Positions 10,332 through 21,900 of a stretch of 62,000 bases of DNA are shown one piece after another; position 1 is the first letter of the stretch; each line of letters begins with the position of its first letter. The notes under the pieces are model-generated. The model was not told the origin of the DNA and searched no databases. It saw only the letters and a program-made list of their open reading frames with translations. Where the stretch lies: the NCBI RefSeq assembly GCF_030272615.1, contig NC_081413.1:445400038-445462037 (forward strand), in the 5' to 3' direction. The translations under genes and the position numbers were made by a program. This stretch comes from Cryptomeria japonica. Taxonomy: Eukaryota; Streptophyta; Pinopsida; Cupressales; Cupressaceae.

Positions 10332-11937
10332 TAGTGCTGGACCACCTAACTATGAAAACATCAACCAAGAACAAGATGATTTTCTATTACCATAGAAGGA
10401 ATGTAATAAGACCCTATGCATCCTTTTTGTAATTCAATGTCCTAGGAGTGTGACAAGTTTGTCCTTGTTTGGGTCAAATTGTCATTTAGGGTCTGGTAGA
10501 GAAAATTGAGTCAATAAGGGTCACAATGGTCTAAATTGAGGGATCAAGTGACGACAAGTATGATTGAGTCATTTTTGATGTTATAGAATCAAATGTAATC
10601 ATATTTGAGTCTAAGTTGGTTGAATTATGCAAAAGTTGTCATATTGTCAATTTGTTGTCATGACAATTTTGCACTTTTTGTAAGTCGTGATTCTCCAACG
10701 GTCAATCAGTTTGAAAAAAAGTTGCAGGAGGTTGTGGTTATTTTGGAGATACCTTTAAAGGTCCCAAACATCGAAGAATGTAAGTTGGTTGATTCAAAAA
10801 TGAAATTGAGGCATCAAAAACTGTTGGAAGCTCAGAAAACTGTCTAAATTTTGTTGATTGTATACAGAAGGTGGAATGGAAAGAATGCTCATGGCATAGT
10901 TCCTATAACTAGATCATTTTACCTTTGTTTTTATTTCTATCTAGTCTTGAAGTGATTGCTACCCTATTGTACAAGCAAATCTCTAGTAGGTAGCCTAAAA
11001 CCCTTAAACCCCTAGGGTTTGACTGCAATAATGGGTTTTGGCCTATCAATCCTTAACTGAACACTCTATAATTATAGGAGATTATAGGCCAATATATCAT
11101 ATGTCAATTCCAAAAGCCATTAAGAGGATATGATAGGGAAAACAGGATGGAGAGCTAACCCTATGCCTAGCATCTCTATGTGACAGACCGGTTTGATGAA
11201 TGCAGTGCATGAGAATTGGGTGGTAGAGAACTAGAAAGGGGTTTGAATGTGGTGGAAGAGTACTTTGGAGGCTTACATAATATTTCATGGTCAGTGATGG
11301 TCACCCATTAGGAGAACCAAACCGGTTTGTGGAAGGCGTTCAGTCAAATAGGTGTAATAGCTCTATTAGGTCTATTATTGCAGTATTGGTTGGGATATCT
11401 GGAAGTTGGTCCGATACTAAAAATTGAGATATTATTTATAACTCCCAAAAGGGTATCTAAAAATATAATTTGTTTTCCTAGAACCTCAGGGTGTAAGAAG
11501 TTATCACTCGATTCCTTCAAAAGGGGGCCTAATAGCAACTGGTTCTATTTGTGGGCAAGTGAGAGAAAATTGATGTTTTGGTGAGTCTAAACCATGAAAT
11601 CCTATTTCATTTGTGTTAATTTGTTGTGATAATGACCCTACATGGATCGTGTGTTGAATTGGTCAAGTGAGCCGATCAAACCCTAAAGCCTAGTAGTAGC
11701 CCACTCATGTATGCATGGGTGTGGGTAGTCACACAAGAACTTGAGAGGTGTTGGTTGTTTGTAAGTGCACATAGTGGAGCCTTTGGGTATTCCAAGGTCT
11801 TGTTTTGTATCATTGAACCATTTCTTGACTTAGTGTTGTGTAAGGATCTTAATGATAAGTGATTACTGGTTGAGTTTGTGAGCCTTAGAGGTTGGTTGAT
11901 TCAAGTTTATCCTTCTAGTCTAATAAAATCCTAATCA
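10332..11937 (+). repeat. G1 5' LTR
   Basis: This 1606-bp repeat begins TAGTGCTGGACC and ends CCTAATCA, matching 24544-26152. The expected TG start reads TA here; the TSD match fixes the boundary. Confidence 0.88.
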
Positions 11938-11940
11938 TAT

Positions 11941-11952
11941 TGGTATCAGAGC
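11941..11952 (+). promoter_or_regulatory. G1 primer binding site (tRNA-iMet)
   Basis: TGGTATCAGAGC lies three bases after the 5' LTR. Confidence 0.9.
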
Positions 11953-11991
11953 ATGATTTTGAAGATCACTTGCGTGGTGTGGTCTTAGTAT

Positions 11992-13233
11992 ATGTGAGAG
12001 GAAGAGATTGAAATAGGGGCTGACAAAATGCCTCCTAAGAGTTTGTCACAAGATGCGGTGAAGAAGTTAATTGAAGACATGCTTGAGTCCAAGCTTGAAG
12101 AATTGAAAAAGACCAAGGATAAGGAAGACGAAAGTGACACTGATGAAGAAGGGGATAAATAATATGGGGAATCCTCTAAAAGGGTAGAGGAGATTCTTCC
12201 AGATTAGAGGGCATTTGTAGATGCCTTGAGGCTAGTCAATAGGGACACCATTGATGGGTTGCCTATATATAGTGGAAGTATGAAAGCAAAAGAGGTGATA
12301 GACTAGATTGAGGAATTGACTAGTCATTTTGAGTACAAAGAAATCCCTGAAGACAAGAGAATTAAGTTGAAAAAAGAAAGGTTGAAGGGGTCTAGTCTTA
12401 CATAGTGGAACTATATACAAGGGGAGAGAGTTAAGGAGGGAAAGATTATGATAACCTCCTAGAAAAGAATGAATGCTAAAGTCAAGGAACAATTCATTCC
12501 CATTGAGTATGAAGTGCAGATGTACAAAAAATTGTAGAACCTCAGACATAGAGACCCTTATGTGAATGCATATGTAGAGGAGTTTCATAAAATCAGGACC
12601 TCAGATCAAAGAGACATGAAGAGGAGTCAGAGAAAGTAGCCAGGTACTTGAATGACCTTAGGATGAAGATCCAAGATGAGATCAACATCTTGGCACTAGA
12701 GACAGTGAACAAGTGTTTTCAATTCACCCTAAGGGAAAAAGAGAAACTAAAAATAAGAAGTGAGAAGAGTAATAGAGGTAAAGCAGAAAGAAGTTTCAGA
12801 GGCAGTAGCAGTTTTGGAGGAAGAAGTCCTAACCGAAGGTCTAGTGGTGAGTCTAGCCAAGGAGAGCAAGTTGGGGACTCAAGTAGCAAAGGAGGATACC
12901 ATGAGAGAAGACCTAATGGAAGAGGTAGGAAAAATGGATCAGGGAGAGGATCCAAGTTCTCTAGTATGAGATGCTATAACTACAATCAAATGGGCCACCT
13001 GACCTACATGTGTCCAGAGAAGGCCTCAACTTCTCATGGTGGTGAGAGTAGAACCACTCTGAGTCAAGAAGATGCAAGGAGTGTGACATTTCCTAAAGTA
13101 AATTTGATATCAGAGATGGGAGAGAACCTGATGATCAAGAGGACACTGCCTAAGGAACCATTGAAGACTAAGCTACCCCAAAGAAAGGCTTTGTTTAGAG
13201 TCAACTGTAAGATTCAAGGTAAGGTTTGTAAAG
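11992..13233 (+). pseudogene. G1 gag, stop-riddled
   Basis: Alignment with G2 places the start at ATG 11992, where codon 2 is now TGA against TTA in G2; the next Met is at 12028. In order it has an acidic helical N-terminus, a DGLPIYSGSM segment, the retrotransposon gag core (LKGSSLT*WNY to YVEEFHK, about 12360-12590), a Ser/Gly/Arg-rich basic stretch (12760-12960) and a zinc knuckle CYNYNQMGHLTYMC (12972-13013) whose second Cys is Tyr. Many in-frame stops are TAG where G2 has Gln or Trp. The frame runs toward protease but is cut by the solo LTR S. Confidence 0.85.
13229..13233. repeat. Target-site duplication of solo LTR S, left copy
   Basis: taaag recurs at 14655-14659; removing one copy plus S rejoins the G1 gag-protease frame. 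Confidence 0.88.
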
Positions 13234-14654
13234 TGATGCTCTGCAAAAAGGATTAGAAAATCTATTTGATGGCAACACACACAAGAGCACAAGAAACAAA
13301 CGTTAGTGTTAGCAACAAAAGATTATCCTAAACAAGCATATCAAGAGAGATATTAAGCATGAAATAGAAATCATACAAACATAGAATAGATAAACTATAC
13401 TCATCCAAATGCTAATCAAGATGCTCATAGTTGCTCCTCCCTTGTTCCTCTCCTCTCCAAGTTCCACATGAGTGTAGCTCTCAGCTTTTAGCACTAGCCA
13501 TGGATGCCATATGGAGATTCAAGATGGTTGAATATGATAAACAAATGCTATGCAAGTGTAGATAGTGGTGCTATAAAAAATATCTATGCTAATACCAGTA
13601 TAACAACAATACTCTAATGCTTCCTTCTTTGCTTGAGGAGAAGGGTTCTATTTATAGAAGAAATGGGGAAATGAAGGGTTAAGACTGAGCAATCTTAACA
13701 AGGGTTAGGATTGAAAGGTATTCAATCCATGTGATACTTTCAACCCAATCTCATGTTGACAAGTGTCACCATGAGGAGGCTTGAGAGGAGAGATAAGGAG
13801 CATTAAATGCTTGAGGGGACATGATGGTTACCCTAGGGGGTTGGGTTAGGGTTAGGTTAATGGATATTCCTTTTATCCAAGGGATAAATGAATGTGAAAG
13901 GGTTAAATGGTTACCTTAGTCAAAGAAATAAATGCTTTGAAGAGACCCATGACTCAAAAGGATGGTTAAGTTAGAGGAAAGTCTCTAACCAAAGGTAAAA
14001 GGTGATTTAACCATAAATGGTTATGTAAGAGTCTTTAATGGTTTGGAAGCCTTTAGAGGTTAACCATTTGAAGACTTAAAGCCTTAAATGCCTTTCAAAG
14101 ACTTTGAGGGCTTTGAGAAGTGACTCCAAGTTGCTTAGGAATGTGACAATATTTAGGGGATGGATTAAGCTAATTAGGAAGGGGTTAGAAGACTCTAGAA
14201 GGGAGCCATTAAGTTTGAAGACTTTAAGGGAAACCATTAAAGGTTTCAAGTGGGCAAGGATAAATATGATTTTAAATAAATAATTTATTTAAAATAGTTG
14301 TGCAACTTGCATTTGTAGGAAAATAAAAGTGGGTGGAGGATAAAGGTGATTTAAATAAATGTTAATTTATTTAAATGTGAGAGATGGGATTTTAGGGGTT
14401 TTAAATAAATATTAATTTATTTAAATGTGAGAGAAGTTTTAATTAAACAAATATGATTTATTTATTTAATTAATGGTCTGAATTTGGTTAAGTGAATTAA
14501 ATCAAATAAATTGAATAATTTATTTAATTAATAGGAGAAGAGGGTTAAGATGAATTAATTAAATATTATGTTAATTATTTATTGATTGATGGTTAAATAA
14601 TCAAATAAATACTAAATATTCATTTAATTAAGTGGACAGATTTATGTGACAACA
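13234..14654 (-). mobile_element. S: solo LTR inserted in G1
   Basis: This insertion of 1421 bp runs TGATGCTCTG...GACAACA, with exact 5-bp TSD taaag. It has no internal coding region, primer site or repeated ends, so it is best read as a solo LTR left by recombination between two LTRs. A good TATA sequence occurs only on the minus strand (CTATAAATAG at 13657-13648), so the element probably faces that way and starts TGTTGTCACATAAATC. The half at 14270-14640 is a low-complexity alternation of TTAAAT and AATAAA blocks. No other copy is in the window, so the family is unknown. Confidence 0.82.
13648..13657 (-). promoter_or_regulatory. TATA box of solo LTR S
   Basis: The minus-strand sequence is CTATAAATAG, close to the plant TATA consensus, and is used to orient S. 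Confidence 0.6.
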
Positions 14655-15240
14655 TAAAGTTATCATAGATTTAGGGTCTATTGATAACATTGTATCTTTG
14701 GAAGCAGTAAACAAGTTGAACTTGGAAAGGATACTCCATAGTTGTCCATATAAGGCCAGTTGGTTGAAAAAAGGGAAACACATACTCATCAATGAACAAG
14801 CATGGGTAGAGTTCGGTATTGGGTGGTATAAGGATAAAATTTTGTGTGACATCCTTCCAATGGATGCTTGCCATCTTTTCCTTGGTAGACCATGGCAGTT
14901 TGACAGAAAGGCTCATCATGATGGAGAAAAGAATGCTTACTCTTTCAAAAGGATGGTGTGACCTTTAGGATACAGTCAGTGGTAGAAGGGGATTCACAAC
15001 ATGTAGGATCTAGTGTGATAATGGTAGGGGAAAAATAACTCCTTGATATGCTAAAGGAGGAAGGTAGAGTAGCTTTTGCTTTGATTGTGAAGCCCAAGGA
15101 AGAAAGGAAGAAGGGTGTGAGTGAGGTAGGACCTAAGGAGGTCCGAGGACTGCTAGACCGGTACAAAGGAGTGGTTACGAAACACATACCTATTTCCCTG
15201 TCACCTATTAAAGATACTAGTCATTAGATTGACCTCATAC
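14655..15240 (+). pseudogene. G1 protease region
   Basis: The frame resumes after S with VIIDLGSIDNIVSLEAVNKL. This is the retroviral-type aspartic protease active site, but D-L-G replaces the D-S-G kept in G2. FGIGWYKDKILCDILPMDA and the conserved HLFLGRPWQFDR follow (to about 14910). A linker of about 100 codons with a stop and a frameshift leads into RT. In an active element the protease cuts the gag-pol polyprotein. Confidence 0.8.
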
Positions 15241-16120
15241 TGGGAGCAGTACTTCCTAACAAGGTGGCATATAAAATGACACCACAATAGAATGAAGAGA
15301 TAGAAAGGAAAATTCAAGAGCTTCTAGATAAAGGGTTGGTGAGAAAGAGTCTTAGCCCATGTGCAATACCTATTGTTTTAGCCCCAAATAAGGATGGGAA
15401 ATGGAGGCTTTGTACTGATTCTAGGGCTATAAATAGGATAACCATCAAATATAGGTTTCCTATTCCAAGGATAGAGGACCTAATGGATTATTTAGGGGGA
15501 GCTACCTATTTCTCTAAAATTGACCTCAAGATTGGGTACCATCAGATAAGGATAAGAGAGGAGGATGATTGGAAGTCTACATTTAAAACTAATAAAGGGT
15601 TGTATGAGTGGCTTGTGATGCCTTTTGGTCTTTCAAATTCCCTTAGCACCTTTATGAGACTAATGAATGAAGTGTTGCGGGAGTTTATAGGGAAGTTTGT
15701 GGTAGTCTACCTTGATGACATATTGGCGTTCAATAAGAGAAAGGAGGAGCACTTGAAACACTTGGAGATAGTCTTGAAGTGGCTACAAGAGCAGAATTTG
15801 ATGAAAAATTTAGAAAAAGTGTGACTTCATGAAGCAAGAGTTGGTGTACTTAGGCTTTGTCATCTCTAAAGGTGATTCGAAGATGGATTCTTTCAAGGTA
15901 GAGGCTGTTTTGAACTAGCCTACACCTAAGACAGCCAGAGAGGTAAGAAGTTTTCATGGTTTGGCAACATTTTATAGGAAATTCATTAGAAATTACAGTG
16001 ATATTTTTACACCTATGTTAGAAACCATCAAGGGTGGTGGTAAGGTGAAGTTTGTGTGGACCAAAGAAGAAGATAAGAGTTTTGAGTGTTTAAAATAGAA
16101 ATTTGCCAAGTACCCAAACC
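15241..16120 (+). pseudogene. G1 reverse transcriptase
   Basis: Gypsy-type RT is almost open over 15336-15824. The blocks [49 protein letters not shown] and catalytic [11 protein letters not shown] (about 15696-15728) are all present. The frame is lost at 15824 (stop TGA after a shift) and continues as ELVYLGFVISKGD through the connection. It copies RNA to DNA inside the particle. This is the best-preserved pol segment in G1. Confidence 0.9.
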
Positions 16121-16678
16121 TAGTATTGCCTGATTTCAGTAAGGTCTTCACCATTGAATGTGATGCAAGTGGATTGGCTATAGGAGCATTATTGAGACAA
16201 GAGGGGAGACCAATGGCCTTTTTTAGTGAAAAACTAAATGAAGCAAAGAGGAAGTATTCCTCATATGATTTGGAGTTGTATTCCATGGTACAAACTCTGA
16301 AAACGTGGAAGAATTACTTGCTTCCTAAGGAGTTTATTGTGTATACTAGAAATCATGCTCTTAGATTTTTGAATGGATAGGAGAAGATCAGTCCTAAGCA
16401 TATGAAATGGGTTGAAAGTCTTCAAGTATACACCTTCATCATCAAGAATAAGAAAGGGGTAGCTAATAAGGTTGCAGATGCTCTAAGTAGGAGGGTGTTG
16501 ATAGTGAAAAAAGTGCAGTTGCAGAGTATGTGTGTTGAAACACTCAAGGGATTGTATGAAGAGGACCAAGATTTCAAGGAGGTATATAAGGTATACTGTG
16601 AGTTTGCAAAATGCTTTTCATGGAGAGTTTTTTAATTACACCTTGCAGGATGGTCTTTTGTTCAAGGGGTGTTAGTTA
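16121..16678 (+). pseudogene. G1 RNase H and start of integrase region
   Basis: The reverse transcriptase-linked RNase H shows FTIECDASGLAIGALL (16148-16195), FFSEKLNEAKRKYSSYDLE and, after a TAG at 16378, the NKVADALSRR end (16465-16497). The integrase N-terminus begins, but D interrupts at 16679 and the sequence resumes at 23191. The left TSD of D is agtta (16674-16678). Confidence 0.85.
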
Positions 16679-16940
16679 TGTTGGCAAATGCACACTCCAA
16701 TGAGACATTGTAGGTGATTGAAGGTTTTGTCATTGATGGCAACCTTACAATCCCATGACACTGGAAAGGAATTCCACCAAAACTAGCAAGATTAGACTCT
16801 ACACTGGCACTCAGACCACTGACACCGACAGTGAAAGGAAGCATATTGACACAGAGGCCAATAGGATTTTTGTTGAAATATATTTTGTTTATTATTGTAA
16901 AATCATTATAAGCCAACTTGGAAACATTGTAAAATGACTC

Positions 16941-16951
16941 ATATATATAAG
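16941..16951 (+). promoter_or_regulatory. Putative TATA box in D's LTR
   Basis: atatatataag is identical in the 3' LTR at 22651-22661. Confidence 0.6.
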
Positions 16952-17246
16952 AGATCATTGTAGAAAATTTTATGAAAGAGTGAAGGAAGGTAATAAGGCA
17001 TACCTATAATGCGAATTATAGGTTAAGGGTTTATGTAAGAAGCAGAGCAGAAACCAATACTGGATCTGGCATTATAGATGCTATTTTGAAGCAGTAAAAG
17101 ACATTGGATTTATATAATCCATTTTGTAAGTCAGCGAGACTTCCTATTTTGTATTTGAGCAGTGAGCTCTAGGCACTTGGCCTTCTTGCATGTGCAGGCC
17201 CCTATTGTAGTAGTAATATTCTCTTATTGGCCAGTAAGTGAATATT

Positions 17247-17264
17247 GTGGGTCACAAATCCCAC
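17247..17264 (+). promoter_or_regulatory. Conserved hairpin in D's LTR
   Basis: The five-base stem GTGGG pairs with CCCAC around an 8-base loop, followed by a GGTTTTTCCC...GGGTTTCC context. Equivalent hairpins occur in the LTRs of B, C and the partial LTR at 61.9 kb. Confidence 0.5.
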
Positions 17265-17475
17265 CGAGGTTTTTCCCACACCGGGTTTCCTTGTTAAAAT
17301 ATTGTGTTATGGTGTGCTTTTCATGTGGTTGTTGTTATCTCTGTTTATTGCATTACTTTCTGTTTACCGGTATATAGTATTAATATGTTCTGCATTTTTT
17401 ACGTTAATAAATTGCTCTAACTAGTTAGATATTGATTCACCCCCCCCTCTCAGTATCTGTGGGAATCCTAACAAT

Positions 17476-17487
17476 TGGTATCAGAGC
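17476..17487 (+). promoter_or_regulatory. Element D primer binding site (tRNA-iMet)
   Basis: TGGTATCAGAGC is exact and lies two bases after the 5' LTR. Confidence 0.92.
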
Positions 17488-17532
17488 TTGGTCCTCTATA
17501 ATGGCTTGAGGAAGATCTTGACACTGGTAGAG

Positions 17533-18629
17533 ATGGAAAGCTTGATGAAGCAACTTGAAGCAGCTCTCTTAGACTATCATGGAGAAAAGTTGAAAAATAT
17601 CAAAATTGAAGATGATATAAAAGCAACTCAGGATATTATTCAAGCACTTCAAGAAAATCTTAGTATTGCAAGAAACAAGAGAAGAGAACTTTGTGAAAAG
17701 ATGCAATTTGAGAATGATGAAAAGGAAACTCTTAATGATATGATAAACAAGCTAAAGCAAGAGAACATAACAACAAAGAATGAGATGCAGGATATGACTA
17801 TGAGATTTTGTAAGGAAATTTAAGATACAAAGAAGAATGAAGAAGATTTGACTAGAAGACTAAGTGATGCTGCAAATGAAAACACAAGACTTAGCTATGA
17901 AAATGATTTGTTGAAGACAGATCTGATGCAAACATAGAATGACTCAAATGAACTGATGGGGTAGAAAGAAGTCTTATAAAGAGAACTAGACACTACAAAT
18001 CAACATAAAGAGAAATTCAAGAAAAGCTCAGAAGAACTTGGTAACTTGTTGAAGAATCAAAAACCTAAAGGTGACACTTGTGGAATTGGCTTTGAAATTG
18101 GAGAAAGCTCTGGTACCACAAACACACAGGATCATAGCAAACTGGTAAGACAACCTACTACTTATAAATTCAATGGAAAATGCTTTAACTATAACAAGTA
18201 TGGTCATAGAGAAAATCAATGTAGATCTAGAAGTAATCAGAATACCAATGCACCCACCGGTCAATATTCAAAATGCAACAAAATTGGTCATAACTCTGAA
18301 AATTGCAGAATAAATGTATGATGTTATGTTTGTGGAAGATTTGGACACTTATCTAATCAATGTAGAACACAAACCAGCATAGGTTATGGGAAGGCTATTT
18401 AGAAAAATAATGTGACTTGTTATGCTTGTAACAAGATTGGACATATTGCAAAATTCTATAGAAGTAAGGCACCACCGACAGACAACAAAGGTTCTAGTTT
18501 GAAAGGAAAAGAAAAAGTTGAAGAAGTTAAGCAAAAATTCTCAAAACAATGGACTAGAAAGTCAGACCTAAATGGTGTTGGGAATACTCCTCCATCGCTT
18601 GAACCAAGCAAAACTCCACTGGTAGAATA
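17533..18629 (+). pseudogene. Element D gag: coiled coil plus four zinc knuckles
   Basis: One frame of about 365 codons contains several in-frame stops. I chose ATG 17533 (MESLMKQLEAALLDYH) because B's gag has a Met at the equivalent place. Residues 1 to about 170 are a long heptad-rich helix. A short linker (KLVRQPTTYKFN) precedes four CCHC knuckles at about 18181-18460: CFNYNKYGHRENQC, YSKCNKIGHNSENC, CYVCGRFGHLSNQC and CYACNKIGHIAKFY. Only the third is intact; each other has lost one Cys. A Lys-rich tail ends in TAG. There is no visible N-terminal capsid fold like the one in A's gag. The likely role is RNA binding and particle assembly. Confidence 0.8.
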
Positions 18630-18974
18630 GAGTAGCACTCCATCGGTAGGAGTCTCTTCATCTAATTGAAGAAAATTCTTTTGAGGGTTTAGCAATCAAA
18701 TGTGAAATATGCTATTATTCCCTCGGTTGATGATGAGAAGTAGAAATCACTTCTATACCGGCAAATAAAGTTAAGTGACTACTTAACCGACATACATTAA
18801 ATGTGGTAGTTGGTGAATTAACATTATAAATTAGTGATTTTGGCTCTATTTTACTTCATCGAGCATTCAAACATTCGAAGAGCGCGAAATTTCTAGAGCT
18901 AAGGCATTTCAAGCAAAGAGAAAAAACATTTCAGCAATCAATCTTTCCAAAGGTAGAAAAAAGTATTTATAATC
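18630..18974 (+). other. Element D spacer between gag and ORF2
   Basis: This stretch of about 345 bp has stops in all frames and no pol motif. The last 100 bp are purine- and A-rich and lead into a strong start context at 18975. It could hold a second promoter or a splice acceptor, but nothing visible proves either. Confidence 0.5.
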
Positions 18975-21900
18975 ATGGCATCCTCTTATGTACCTGAATT
19001 CATAGGAAACCCTACTATAGTCGAGGTAATCAAACGCCCTAGGCCCGTATTTCTGCTAGTTCCCGAGATAGCTAAAAAGGATGATAATGTTGGTGCATTT
19101 TTCCAAATCCCCAAAGGAGTTATTTTTGCAAAAGACCCTAGAATATACATCCATTGCCACATAGAAGAATTAGGAGATGAAGAAATTAAGAACATGTACA
19201 AAACTGTTATATGTGATGATTCCGGTAATGTGAAACCTGAACACAAAATTATTGAAACCCTAGGATTCACTAAAATCCTTAGCATTCTGGATTTCCCTAA
19301 GGAAGTTATTAGGATAGTATTGAGCAGGGTGCATGGTGCATTCTTTTGGCTAGATTCGGTTCATAAAATTACCAAGGAAGCTGTGAAAGTTGTAACAGGG
19401 TTACCTTCCACCGGTAACAGACCAGACAAGATAAAGAAGGTCTCAAATGACCTGGTAATGAACCTAACACGTGCAAAATCTGAGAAAAGGTCTTTAAGGG
19501 TGAATGATGTAACTGACATAAATGTGAGATTCATTAGCATGATTCTCGGTTACCAAACAACTCATGCAAATAGACTTAACTCAGTTTCCAGCTTATGCAT
19601 AAAAAGTGCTCATGATATGGTTAAAGATAATGTGAAAATTGATGTATGTGAATGGTTAAAGGATGAACTTATTGACAATCTGGGAAAGATCAAGAAAGAC
19701 AAGAAAGGGACATTTAAGTTTGTCAATTTACTTGTATGTTTAATGCTACATATAACAAGATAGGTGCCCGGTATAGGCAACAAGAACCTTGGATTTGACA
19801 TATCAATAGGGAAATAGTTATCTGACTTATTGAACAATATGGGTGAAAACAAAGAGAAGAATATCAATGAGTATTTTCTAGCATTGAAGGCCCGGATGAA
19901 AAACAAAGTCAGACTGTCACAGGAAATTATAAATAAATACAAGGATGAGATATGTTTTGTCATCAAGAAGGATGAGATCTAGATGGAAGTAGTTATCCCA
20001 AGAACAATTTGGGTTACTGGAATGGGTTATTAGATCGATGACCACATCATTGAAACATATGTAAAATCCCTTCTGGAAGTACCTAAGGAGCCTAAGGAAG
20101 AGGTATTCGGTAGTGCTGAAACCATTGAAAAACAGATCCAATCAAAGAAAAATGTAAAGAAGGTTGAGGAAATAGTAAGAAGGGGATCCCGACATGCAAA
20201 GGCTATAAAGGAAGATGTACTCAAGAAAACCAACATCACTAAAGATGAGAAACTTGACTTTCATCGGTAGCTAATTCTTCAGAGAGTGATATGCCTACAA
20301 CATTTAAAAGAGTTGTAAGGAAAAGGGAACCTTTACCAGTATCCACACCTTCACCTAGAAGAACCAGGAAAAAACAATAGGCAGTGAGGCCCCCAGTCAA
20401 GAAGACTACTCCTAAAAAGAAGAAGTTGAAACCAAAGAAAAGGACTTAACAAAATATTACTCCGATTGATAGACTGTTGGATGAAATCACAGAAGAAGGA
20501 AAACTTAAAAAAATCAACAAACTATATGACTCACTATAAGTTGATGATAAAGAAAAGGTTGAAAATAATGTTATTTTACACTTGGATATCTACAAGAAGT
20601 TCTTGATGCAAGTTGTAGATGAACTACTAGATGAACTATTCAAGAAACTGGAAGTAAGAAGACAAGCTATTGTAGAGCTTGACAAGAAAATAAAAGTTGA
20701 AAAATTACTTGTTGTCTACCCAATTAACTCTCCGAAAGAAATAGATGATCCAATTGCAGAGGCTAACTGGATAGTATTCTCTACTGCACACCAACATATT
20801 GCACTATGGTTGGAAGAGTAAATGAGGTTGCAGAGGAAACTAAAAATGCATGGGATATATTCATTGTTGAGAAGGAAAAACATGAAGAGTATAGAAACCC
20901 TAAACCAATCAAGGTATATCAAAAAGACCAGGATAAGGGAAAAGGAAAGGTTGGTGGACCTCCAAGCATCAAAATAAGAGATAATTTATCCCACCACCTC
21001 TAGTTACTCCATCGGTAACAAAAACTGAAGATCAACCCGCTGATGAGAGTATGGATGTATCACAAGAGGATAAAAATCCAAATTTTGAGGTACTATACAC
21101 AGTTGATGTTGATACTTAGAAAGTCAACACTATGATAGACAAGGACACAACCGGTAAGACAGATATGGCTAGGGAGCCACCAGTAAATAATGAAATAGAT
21201 AACACACAAGGAAAACTAACAGATGGTAACATAGAGCAACAGGCTCCCTCTCAACAACAAGATCATGCGGAAATGGTGCCATTGGCAACAGGAGAACAAC
21301 AAAAACCTTTGCTTAAGGAAATGGAAACACAGAATGACCTACTAGAGGTCACTACAAGCAAGGATATTTCTCCCACCAGTGGAATTCAGAGTGTTGACCC
21401 TTCAACTGCAGGATTTAAATCAAGAAATGTAACTGAAGTTCTTTTGGATTCTATAAAGAAAATAACAGATTGTAGTTCATAGGCATATAAAGCTATAGAT
21501 GACACAATTACAATTTTGAAGATGATAGCTCCAAAATGCAATGTAGATAAGAAGGATTCTTTGAGTCAACTTGACACTTTGTCTAAGTATATTACTGACA
21601 ACATAGTGATAGTTGAGCAAATAAAGGAAGAAGCATTCAAAGAGAGGTTAGAAAAAGAAAAACATAAATTCTTTGAGGAACAAATAAAGAAGTGTATAAG
21701 GCAGTTTGACACACTTCTACTAGAACTATACAACACACTTAAGGAGTTCAAAACTTTGTACAGAGACACCTGTAAGACAAACTTTTTGATAGTTGACATA
21801 GACAAGAAAATGAGCAAGATACAGGAGGAAATTAATAAGCTAGTTGACAATTTTATTAATTCATCTGATTCATTATCAATTTTTGAGCAAAAGATAACAA

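Larger units (their letters stand above)
16679..17473 (+). repeat. Element D 5' LTR
   Basis: This 795-bp repeat carries a TATA box at 16941-16951, a GTGGG/CCCAC hairpin at 17247-17264 and the GATTCACCCCCCCCTCTCAG block near its end. Differences from the 3' LTR are largely C/T and G/A. Confidence 0.92.

Noticed and set aside
12719-12955. Minus-strand 78-codon Leu/Pro-rich frame
   Set aside because: It is the complement of the Ser/Gly/Arg-rich part of G1 gag, which has clear family similarity on the + strand.
16675-17480. D's LTRs as part of G1's integrase region
   Set aside because: Comparison with G2 shows the sequence is foreign, and the agtta/attta duplication marks it as an insertion.
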